A stretch of DNA of 9,611 nt from Fidelibacterota bacterium (lineage in GTDB: Bacteria; Fidelibacterota; Marinisomatia; SCGC-AAA003-L08; D37C17): positions 1 through 9,611 of the forward strand of contig JABHHG010000102.1 of the NCBI GenBank assembly GCA_018671635.1. The letters are read 5' to 3'. Position numbers and translations under genes: made by a program. The notes beneath the pieces are model-generated. The model was not told the DNA's origin. It saw nothing but the letters and a program-made list of their open reading frames with translations, and did not search any database. This document shows positions 1-5,913 of the stretch, piece by piece. Numbering within the stretch: the first letter of the stretch is position 1; each line of letters opens with the position of its first letter.

Positions 1-105
1 AAACATATCATCAATGAGAGATTCTATATTTGAAAAATCAGTTACTTCATCTACTTTTGAACGTAGAGTTGGGTCATCATATTTTACAACAGGGAGAAGT
101 GACAC
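1..105 (-). CDS. def: Peptide deformylase, N-terminal fragment (runs off left edge)
   Basis: Peptide deformylase removes the formyl group from the initiator methionine of nascent proteins in the cytoplasm. Only the first 35 codons are in the window. They read as a start residue plus SLLPVVKYDDPTLR, then SKVDEVTDF and IESLIDDMF. This matches the N-terminus of the family: a short strand, the 'D-P-x-L-R' motif, a 'V' segment and the 'DDMF' helix just before the usual GIGLAA motif. The metal-binding motifs (EGCLS, HExDH) would lie outside the window, so activity cannot be judged. The GTG start at 103-105 is chosen because a GAGGT Shine-Dalgarno lies 7 nt upstream and the alignment begins there. 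It directly follows the yajC stop codon (TAA|GTG), so the two are probably cotranscribed and translationally coupled. The family call rests on a short stretch but the fit is good. Confidence 0.82.
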   Translation of the reverse strand, partial: MSLLPVVKYDDPTLRSKVDEVTDFSNIESLIDDMF

Positions 106-426
106 TTATTTTACCTCAATTTTACTATCTTCGAGGCCAACAACATACGAACGATCCACATTGAATTTTGTGCCTGAACCAGCATCTATGGTAACGCGAT
201 TATTATTTTTTCCCTGAAATCCAATGATAGTACCATAAATACCACCACGTGTTAGCACTTTATCCCCCTGCTTTAAATTGGCAAGTTGCTCTTCGTGTTT
301 TTTTCTTTGCGTGCTCTGCGGTCTGATGATTATAAAGTAGAAAATTAAAAACATCAGTACGAATGGTAAATAGGTTGCTAATGGCATGGAAGCGCCAGTT
401 TCCCCTTGTGCGTATAATAAGTCCAA
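106..426 (-). CDS. yajC: YajC, preprotein translocase accessory subunit
   Basis: YajC is a small single-pass inner-membrane protein that associates with SecDF and the SecYEG translocon. With the TTG start at 426-424 the product is 106 aa, close to the usual ~110. It has a short N-terminus (DLLYAQGETGAS) and one transmembrane segment at about residues 17-34 (YLPFVLMFLIFYFIII). The hallmark IRPQ follows at 34-37, then a basic stretch QRKKHEEQL. The cytoplasmic domain holds GDKVLTRGGIYGTIIGF (54-70), typical of the family. The TTG start is preferred because AGGAA sits 7 nt upstream. An ATG at 387-385 would give 93 aa, and an ORF extended further upstream to 570 has no family similarity and overlaps the divergent gene. 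The usual partners secD/secF are not adjacent; def follows instead. Confidence 0.93.
   Translation of the reverse strand: MDLLYAQGETGASMPLATYLPFVLMFLIFYFIIIRPQSTQRKKHEEQLANLKQGDKVLTRGGIYGTIIGFQGKNNNRVTIDAGSGTKFNVDRSYVVGLEDSKIEVK
113..117 (-). promoter_or_regulatory. Ribosome binding site for def, inside yajC
   Basis: On the minus strand GAGGT is followed by seven bases (AAAATAA) and then GTG at 105-103. It lies within the last codons of yajC. This is the strongest Shine-Dalgarno in the window, and it decides the GTG start of the deformylase gene. Confidence 0.7.
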
Positions 427-433
427 AATTTTA

Positions 434-438
434 TTCCT
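434..438 (-). promoter_or_regulatory. Ribosome binding site deciding the TTG start of yajC
   Basis: On the minus strand AGGAA is followed by seven bases (TAAAATT) and TTG. The spacing equals that seen in front of the neighbouring def GTG start. It supports a TTG start for yajC over the internal ATG, which has no comparable site. Confidence 0.6.
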
Positions 439-450
439 AATTAAGTATGA

Positions 451-474
451 TAAATTACATTTTAAATTACATTT
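451..474. repeat. Perfect 12-bp tandem duplication
   Basis: TAAATTACATTT occurs twice, head to tail, at 451-462 and 463-474, with no mismatch. It sits between the divergent yajC and methyltransferase starts, just beside the putative -10 boxes. It could be a slippage duplication in AT-rich DNA or a pair of direct-repeat operator half-sites; the sequence alone does not decide. Confidence 0.75.
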
Positions 475-515
475 CTTTAAACTGAAAGATACATAAATGA
501 GTTTTAAATTTACCC

Positions 516-1676
516 ATGAGATATAATCTATATTTAACATGCCCGCGTGGCTTGGAAATCGAATGTGCAAATGAATTAGAAGAAATGGGGTGTGAGAATA
601 TTACCATTGATAGCGGGGGTGTTTTCCTCACTGGTGACTTAAGAACAATTTATACCGTAAACCATCTTTCTCGATTAGGAATGCACTTGCTTCTAAAAAT
701 TGTTCAACTAGATTGTAAAGATGAACGTACACTATACCATGAGATTAATGGCATTAACTGGACCAAGTACATCTCTTACATACAAACTATTTCAGTTAAT
801 TTTAGAGCGCGAAGAAGTTGGGTAACCAATACTCAGTTTGCGGCATTAAAAGTCAAAGATGCAGTTGTAGACAAAATTAGAGCATATTCTGGAAAGCGCC
901 CCTCAATTGACATTAGATCAGCAGATGTACCTATTGATGTTTTTTTAGATGGAACAACTTGTAACGTTTATTTAAATACTTCTGGTGATGCTTTATTTAA
1001 ACGCGGATATAGAGAAAAAATTCATAAGGCCGCAATTAATGAAGCCCTTGCTGCAGGATTAGTTAAATTAACTAAATGGTCCTCCCCCGATCCATTGTTT
1101 GACCCAATGTGTGGTTCAGGGACTTTTGCCATTGAAGCAGCTATGATGGCATTAAAAATCCCACCACGGGCTACTCGTCGAGACTATTCATTTATGAAAT
1201 GGTTAAATTATGATTCATATTTGTGGGAGGATGTGAAATTAGATGCTGAGAATAATATAAATTTTTCAAGTAAAATGAAAATATATTCATCTGATAAGTT
1301 AATTGAAAATATAGATATGTGTAGGGCTTCAGCAATAAAAGCAGGTGTAGATAAATATATTCGATTTTCAGTTTGCAATATAAAGCATTTTAGACCCCTT
1401 ACTGAAAAAAGTGGATTTATTATAACAAATCCCCCTTATGGTGAAAGAATTGGTGGGGATGATGAAGAATTAGAATTCTTGTACACTACTATAAATGAAA
1501 GATTTAATAATTTCTGTAAAGGTTTCTCAGTCTTTATGATTTGTACAGAATCTCCTTTTTTAGAGTACATTGAAGCAACTCCATCTTCAAGTATTCCAAT
1601 TCGAAATGGAAAATTAGAATGCAATTTTATTGAATACAATATCCCTTCAGCGGAAATTCGATCCCCTAATGCTTAA
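516..1676 (+). CDS. rlmL: THUMP-domain 23S rRNA (guanine-N2)-methyltransferase, RlmL/YpsC-like
   Basis: This is a SAM-dependent RNA methyltransferase of the RlmL N-terminal/YpsC group, whose E. coli member makes m2G2445 in 23S rRNA. The product is 386 aa, the length of stand-alone members. E. coli RlmL is about 700 aa because it is fused to RlmK; that fusion is absent here. Order of parts: N-terminal ferredoxin-like segment with LTCPRGLE (8-15), a THUMP domain at about 45-155, the conserved SGDALFKRGYR stretch (156-166), and a Rossmann methyltransferase domain. The latter has motif I DPMCGSGTFAIEAA (196-209) for SAM binding and the catalytic motif NPPYGERIG (305-313) that handles the exocyclic amine. 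The ATG at 516 is the only good start: an in-frame stop lies at 498-500. No clear Shine-Dalgarno is seen. The 3' end overlaps the next gene by 8 bp. The exact target base is inferred from the family. Confidence 0.92.
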   Translation: MRYNLYLTCPRGLEIECANELEEMGCENITIDSGGVFLTGDLRTIYTVNHLSRLGMHLLLKIVQLDCKDERTLYHEINGINWTKYISYIQTISVNFRARRSWVTNTQFAALKVKDAVVDKIRAYSGKRPSIDIRSADVPIDVFLDGTTCNVYLNTSGDALFKRGYREKIHKAAINEALAAGLVKLTKWSSPDPLFDPMCGSGTFAIEAAMMALKIPPRATRRDYSFMKWLNYDSYLWEDVKLDAENNINFSSKMKIYSSDKLIENIDMCRASAIKAGVDKYIRFSVCNIKHFRPLTEKSGFIITNPPYGERIGGDDEELEFLYTTINERFNNFCKGFSVFMICTESPFLEYIEATPSSSIPIRNGKLECNFIEYNIPSAEIRSPNA

Positions 1677-2655
1677 AATTGGCAATCTTACTATTGATAA
1701 TCCTATATTTTTAGCGCCAATGGCAGGTATTACTGACCATCCCTTTCGGGTACTTTGTAGGCAAATGGGTGCAGGAGTTGTTTACACTGAATTTGTAAGT
1801 TCTGATGGCATTGTTCGTGAAAATTTAAAGACGATGGATCTAATGCGCTTCACCGCAGATGAGCGTCCTATCGGAATTCAAATTTTTGGAGATGACCCTG
1901 AAACAGTGGGAAACTCAGCTAAAATTTTAAATGAAAAATTTGACCCTGATATTATCGATATTAATTATGGATGTCCCGTTCCAAAAGTAACTAAGCGTGG
2001 TGCTGGTTCGGGTGCAATGAAGGATCTCTGTAAAATGGATGATATTACGCAAGCGGTTGTTGAGGCAGTTCCCTTAAAGCCTGTTACTGTCAAAATGCGG
2101 GCGGGTTGGGATAATGAATCTATAATCTCTACGGAAGCTGCAGAGCGCTTAGAAAAGATTGGCGTGAAGGCAATTACATTACATCCTCGCACAACAAAAC
2201 AGCAATTTTCTGGTCGTTCTAACTGGAGCTATATTAAAGCAATGAAAGAGGCCGTAAGCATCCCTGTAATTGGGAATGGAGATGTAGTTACGGCGGATGA
2301 TTTTATGAGGATGAAAGATGAAACTGGATGTGATGCAGTCATGATTGGTCGAGGAGCATTGGGAAATCCGTGGATATTTAAAGCCATTCAAGCTAAATTA
2401 AATGGAACTAATTTTTTTCACCCTACCATTCTTGATAGAGCTGAAATGTGCAAAATCCACTTTGAGTTACTTAAGCAAGACAAACATGAAAAGTTGTGTG
2501 TAAATTTATCGAAAAAACATTTCGCTTGGTATATTAAGGGGTTTTCGGGCGCCGCTGAATGGAGATCGAAATTTGTACGCTCTGAAAATATTGATGAAAT
2601 TGAATCTCATCTTAATGAACTTGTGAACGATTTTGCTTTAAATTATTCAGAATAG
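1669..2655 (+). CDS. dusB: tRNA-dihydrouridine synthase, DusB-like
   Basis: This FMN- and NADPH-dependent enzyme reduces specific uridines in tRNA to dihydrouridine. With the ATG at 1669 the product is 328 aa, usual for bacterial DusB. It has an FMN-binding TIM barrel with LAPMAGITDHPFR (15-27) and EFVSSDG (41-47). DINYGCPVPKVTKRGAGS (97-114) holds the catalytic Cys102. Next come VKMRAGWD (141-148), LHPRTTKQQFSG (171-182), the phosphate-binding GNGDV (202-206) and GRGALGNPW (227-235). A helical C-terminal tRNA-binding domain follows. A TTG at 1630 is in frame, but the extra 13 residues lack similarity. The ATG overlaps the stop of the methyltransferase gene (ATGCTTAA), suggesting translational coupling of two RNA-modification enzymes. 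The substrate uridine is not readable from sequence. The 3' end overlaps the convergent GGDEF gene by 13 bp. Confidence 0.95.
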   Translation: MLKIGNLTIDNPIFLAPMAGITDHPFRVLCRQMGAGVVYTEFVSSDGIVRENLKTMDLMRFTADERPIGIQIFGDDPETVGNSAKILNEKFDPDIIDINYGCPVPKVTKRGAGSGAMKDLCKMDDITQAVVEAVPLKPVTVKMRAGWDNESIISTEAAERLEKIGVKAITLHPRTTKQQFSGRSNWSYIKAMKEAVSIPVIGNGDVVTADDFMRMKDETGCDAVMIGRGALGNPWIFKAIQAKLNGTNFFHPTILDRAEMCKIHFELLKQDKHEKLCVNLSKKHFAWYIKGFSGAAEWRSKFVRSENIDEIESHLNELVNDFALNYSE

Positions 2656-3464
2656 TATTTGTAACAAAATCCATTACTCTCTTTTGCCTCATACATTGCC
2701 CTATCTGCAAAACGCATCAGATTATTGAAATTAGTACCCATTTGTGGGGCCAAACTGACTCCGATGCTTAAGGATACTGATATATTGAAGTCTTGAACTT
2801 GTTGAGATTTTGCAAAATTCTCTGATATTCTATCTAATAATTGATTAATATTTTCTTTTGCCCCTATTTTTGGAAGTAGGATTGAAAATTCATCTCCCGC
2901 CCACCTTGAAACAGTATCACTCTCTCTCACCGATGCAGACAGACGGTTTGCTGACTCTAACAATATTGAATCTCCAGCATCGTGACCGTAAGTATCATTT
3001 ATAGACTTAAAATCATCAACATCAATAAAAAACAAGGCAAGGTCCTCCTTATGACGATGTGCAGCAGAAAGTGCTTGCTTACATCTATCGTTAAAAAGAT
3101 CACGATTGGGAAGATTGGTTAATTGATCATAATTTGCTCGAAAATAGATATCCTCATGTTCTCTTTCTTGAAGCGAGATATCCACTACTTCAATCAACCA
3201 CAAATTGCCATTAAATGGTTTAGTTTGAACTGACAATACTTTTTTATCAATAGATGTGAGTTTAGTTATCTGTTGAAATGAGGAAATTGAAACAGATTTA
3301 AAATTGGAATGCAAACTATCTAATTTTAGAGGTTTGGTGCTGGGATTGTACTTGAAATAAAGATTAAAAAGGTCGTTAGATTCAATTATTTGATTAGAAT
3401 TATCTATAATTGCAATACCAAAACTAAGATTCTCAAAAAGAGATTGGTAGATATTTTTTTCCAT
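2643..3464 (-). CDS. Diguanylate cyclase with N-terminal PAS-like domain and AGDEF motif
   Basis: The protein is a predicted cytoplasmic diguanylate cyclase that would make c-di-GMP from two GTP. It has 273 aa and no transmembrane segment. Residues 1-100 look like a PAS-type sensor: FENLSFGIAIIDNSNQIIESN at the start and LWLIEVVDISLQERE at the end, leading into the linker helix. The GGDEF domain runs from YDQLTNLPNR (112-121) through FFIDVDDFKSINDTYGH (145-161), with metal-ligand Asp148. RESD (180-183) is an intact RxxD inhibitory site exactly five residues before the active-site loop. That loop is AGDEF (189-193), not GGDEF. SLSIGVS and ADRAMYEAK close the domain. AGDEF/SGDEF proteins with activity are known, so it is likely active, but this is inference. 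It is the last gene of the long minus-strand run, 5 bp after the DUF502 gene, with no clear Shine-Dalgarno. Confidence 0.92.
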   Translation of the reverse strand: MEKNIYQSLFENLSFGIAIIDNSNQIIESNDLFNLYFKYNPSTKPLKLDSLHSNFKSVSISSFQQITKLTSIDKKVLSVQTKPFNGNLWLIEVVDISLQEREHEDIYFRANYDQLTNLPNRDLFNDRCKQALSAAHRHKEDLALFFIDVDDFKSINDTYGHDAGDSILLESANRLSASVRESDTVSRWAGDEFSILLPKIGAKENINQLLDRISENFAKSQQVQDFNISVSLSIGVSLAPQMGTNFNNLMRFADRAMYEAKESNGFCYKYYSE

Positions 3465-3469
3465 AAATA

Positions 3470-4078
3470 TTAAGGTAGGGTATTCTCTGTCGAGGCTAAC
3501 ATTCCTCCAGAAATTATAATCTTAAGAGCTTCTTCAACATTTAATTCTGTCTTAGTAGTATCACTTTTTAATGCATAAATCATATAACCTGATGTTGGAT
3601 TAGGGGTGGTTGGTACAAATAAATGATAATATTCTTTACCTTCCTTATCTTTAGATTCACCTGTTACCATTGCAAGAGTCCACAATCCTTTTCTGGGGTA
3701 CTCCAGTTGAATAACTTTTTTAAAGGCATTATTATTTTGAGAACTAATACTTTCAGTAATTTGCTTTACTGTTTTATAAACTAGGCTTACAATGGGAATC
3801 CTCTCAACTAACTTTTCTATTTCATTCAAAAGACTTTTACCCAGGACATTGGTAACAAATCGTCCAATTATATATATCGATATAATTGTAAGGAGGAATC
3901 CAATGATTTCAGGTAAATATTTAAACGTATTATCACCAAAAGTTAAATAATAGAGTTTTGCACCAGGGGATGAAAAAACAAGAAAAAGCTGTTTTACAAT
4001 CCAATATGTTGCATATATGGGCAGTATAGATAACAGCCCTGTGAAAATATATTGCTTAAAATGTGATTTATTATTCAT
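3470..4078 (-). CDS. DUF502 family membrane protein
   Basis: The function of DUF502 proteins in bacteria is not known; plant relatives are the LIKE-COV proteins. The 202-aa product is of usual family length. Two transmembrane segments are visible at about 9-35 (FTGLLSILPIYATYWIV) and 56-77 (EIIGFLLTIISIYIIGRF). A soluble region follows. The family signatures are IPIVSLVYKTVKQ (94-106), FVPTTPNPTSGYM (154-166), and a C-terminal EEALKIIISGGM (182-193). The ATG at 4078 has AGGT ten bases upstream, in the 20-bp gap after mutL. A role at the inner membrane is all that can be supported. The neighbouring diguanylate cyclase may be only an operon companion. Confidence 0.93.
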   Translation of the reverse strand: MNNKSHFKQYIFTGLLSILPIYATYWIVKQLFLVFSSPGAKLYYLTFGDNTFKYLPEIIGFLLTIISIYIIGRFVTNVLGKSLLNEIEKLVERIPIVSLVYKTVKQITESISSQNNNAFKKVIQLEYPRKGLWTLAMVTGESKDKEGKEYYHLFVPTTPNPTSGYMIYALKSDTTKTELNVEEALKIIISGGMLASTENTLP

Positions 4079-4098
4079 ATTGAAAACTACCTAATTTT

Positions 4099-5913
4099 TT
4101 AATGACGTTCAAATCTTTTATCTAAATCATCCATACTTAAATTTATGATGATGGGTCGTCCATGTGGACAATAATACGGGTGATTTGTTGCAAATAATTT
4201 ATCGATAAGATGTTTACGCTCTTCAGGTGTTAATGGGTCCCCCGCCTTTACCGCCGCTTTACATGCAAATGTGGATGCAATATAATCTATAAATGATGCT
4301 TCTAAATTACTGCTTTGCATATATATCTCCAATACCTCACTTATGATTTCTTTTTCTGTTCCCCAATTTACATCAATAGGAACACCTTCTATTATTACAG
4401 AATTTTCCCCGAATTCTCTAAGTTTGAATCCAATTTTTTCAAGATAAGGTATTATATTTAATAAATTCGAGTATTCATCAGGTTGAAGTGAAAGTGTTTG
4501 GGGAAATAGAACTGTTTGTGATGCCATTCCATTTCCATCAATTGCAATCATGGCAGACTCGTACAATACACGTTCGTGAGCCACGTGCTGATCTATTATG
4601 ACTAAACCCGACTTGATTTCTGTAATTAAATATTTATTATGAAGTTGCCAAATAGTATCTGAAACAATTTGTTCTTCAGTATTGAATTCATTAGACTTTA
4701 CAATACGTTCATGTGCACGATCTATTTGTGAATAATCGTCAAATTCATGTTTTAATTGATTCCCAGATTGAAGTTCATTAAAGTTTATATTTGGAAGTTT
4801 CCTCGGTGCAATATTATCAACTAAAGAATTAGTTTCATTATTTGAGAAAGGTAGTTGTGAATTTTCCTGAGAGTCATTTTGTTTACTATAATAAATTAAA
4901 GATGGATCATATTCAGGTATAACTTTAAGTATATCCTCTAAAGCATTAGATATTGAAGATTTTATGACATGATAAATATGCCATTCATTTTGAAATCTTA
5001 CTTCAAGTTTGGCTGGATGAACATTGATATCAACAGAGTCTAACGGTATTTGAAGAAATAAAACAAAAAAGGGAAATTCACCTCGAGAAATTAATGAACG
5101 ATAGGCGCTAAACACGGCTGAGCTCAACAATCTATCCTTAATAAATCGACCATTTAAAAATAAAAATTGGTCACCTTGACGCTTTTTGGTGGTATTTAAA
5201 TTTCCGGTAAATCCAGAGATTTTATAAGGAGTTTTAGATAATTCAACAGGCAGTAAAGAATTAGAGAAATTTTTGCCATAGATATCTTTAATTCGTGTTT
5301 CTAATGTACCAAATACAACATTATAAATTTCTTTACCATTTGCGGATAGTGAAAATCCAATACCTGGATTTGAAAGCATAAACTGTCGAATCAATTCAAT
5401 AATCTTTCGTTGCTCTGTATCGGGTTTCTTTAAAAATTTTCTACGTGCAGGAATATTATAAAATAGATTTTTAACTGTAATTTGTGTTCCGCTCAAACCC
5501 GGTGCAGGTACAAAAGACTTAGCCTCTCCTCCGTGGATAGTAAGTTCAAATCCATCAGTATGTCCATGTTCTATCGATTTAGCGGATAGTTGTGAAACTG
5601 ATGCAATGCTAGGGAGAGCCTCTCCCCTAAAACCCAAAGTATTAATTTTAGCCAGGTCATCTTGAGTTTCTATTTTACTGGTTGCATGTCGCTTGAATGC
5701 TAATTTTAAATCATCCTTTGGCATGCCAATTCCATTATCAAAAACCTGTAATGATTTATGTCCACCTTCTTCAATCATGATATTTATTTGTGAAGACTTG
5801 GCATCAATAGAGTTTTCTACCAATTCCTTTATAACTGAAAATGGTCGTTCACTTACTTCACCGGCGGCAATTTGATTAACTAAATTAGATGAGAGTAATT
5901 TTATTTTTGACAT
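4099..5913 (-). CDS. mutL: DNA mismatch repair protein MutL, endonuclease type
   Basis: MutL couples MutS mismatch recognition to strand incision and excision. The product is 604 aa. The N-terminal GHKL ATPase has NQIAAGEVSERP (13-24), KELVENSIDA (29-38) with the predicted catalytic Glu30 and Asn34, DNGIGM (59-64), RHATSKI (75-81) and GFRGEAL (94-100). INVHPAKLEVRF (296-307) closes the ATPase/transducer part. A polar, poorly conserved linker spans about 335-415. The C-terminal dimerisation domain carries the metal-dependent endonuclease motifs DQHVAHERVLYE (441-452), ACKAAVKAGD (550-559), CPHGRP (582-587) and terminal FERH. This marks the MutH-independent type; position four of the first motif is Val where Ala is usual. 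QTVLFP (466-471) resembles a sliding-clamp-binding motif. The start ATG directly abuts the stop of the upstream gene (TAA|ATG). Confidence 0.98.
   Translation of the reverse strand: MSKIKLLSSNLVNQIAAGEVSERPFSVIKELVENSIDAKSSQINIMIEEGGHKSLQVFDNGIGMPKDDLKLAFKRHATSKIETQDDLAKINTLGFRGEALPSIASVSQLSAKSIEHGHTDGFELTIHGGEAKSFVPAPGLSGTQITVKNLFYNIPARRKFLKKPDTEQRKIIELIRQFMLSNPGIGFSLSANGKEIYNVVFGTLETRIKDIYGKNFSNSLLPVELSKTPYKISGFTGNLNTTKKRQGDQFLFLNGRFIKDRLLSSAVFSAYRSLISRGEFPFFVLFLQIPLDSVDINVHPAKLEVRFQNEWHIYHVIKSSISNALEDILKVIPEYDPSLIYYSKQNDSQENSQLPFSNNETNSLVDNIAPRKLPNINFNELQSGNQLKHEFDDYSQIDRAHERIVKSNEFNTEEQIVSDTIWQLHNKYLITEIKSGLVIIDQHVAHERVLYESAMIAIDGNGMASQTVLFPQTLSLQPDEYSNLLNIIPYLEKIGFKLREFGENSVIIEGVPIDVNWGTEKEIISEVLEIYMQSSNLEASFIDYIASTFACKAAVKAGDPLTPEERKHLIDKLFATNHPYYCPHGRPIIINLSMDDLDKRFERH

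Larger units (their letters stand above)
427..515. promoter_or_regulatory. Divergent intergenic region between yajC and the methyltransferase gene
   Basis: This 89-bp, very AT-rich spacer is the only true intergenic region in the window. It must carry the starts of transcription for yajC-def (minus) and for the two RNA-modification genes (plus), unless those use more distant sites. TATGAT on the plus strand (446-451) and the overlapping TATCAT on the minus strand (452-447) resemble -10 boxes. I see no matching -35 element for either, so the promoters are only suggested. A 12-bp tandem duplication occupies the middle. The plus-strand gene has no clear Shine-Dalgarno here. Confidence 0.4.

Noticed and set aside
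496..525. Nine-codon ORF (ATG AGT ... ATA TAA) overlapping the methyltransferase start as a leader peptide
   Set aside because: It has no Shine-Dalgarno and no regulatory codon pattern or hairpin; it is too short to separate from chance.
427..570. Upstream extension of the yajC reading frame to an ATG at 570
   Set aside because: The extra residues show no YajC similarity, contain the 12-bp duplication (KCNLKCNL), and would overlap the divergent methyltransferase start. The TTG at 426 with AGGAA upstream fits family length.
1630..1668. TTG start for the dihydrouridine synthase
   Set aside because: The 13 extra residues read from inside the methyltransferase gene and match nothing in the family. 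The ATG at 1669 starts right at the conserved N-terminus.
2629..2671. Inverted repeat GATTTTG...CAAAATC as a bidirectional terminator at the convergent junction
   Set aside because: The arms are only 7 bp of mostly A/T with a 29-nt loop and no adjoining U-tract; such pairs are expected by chance in AT-rich DNA.
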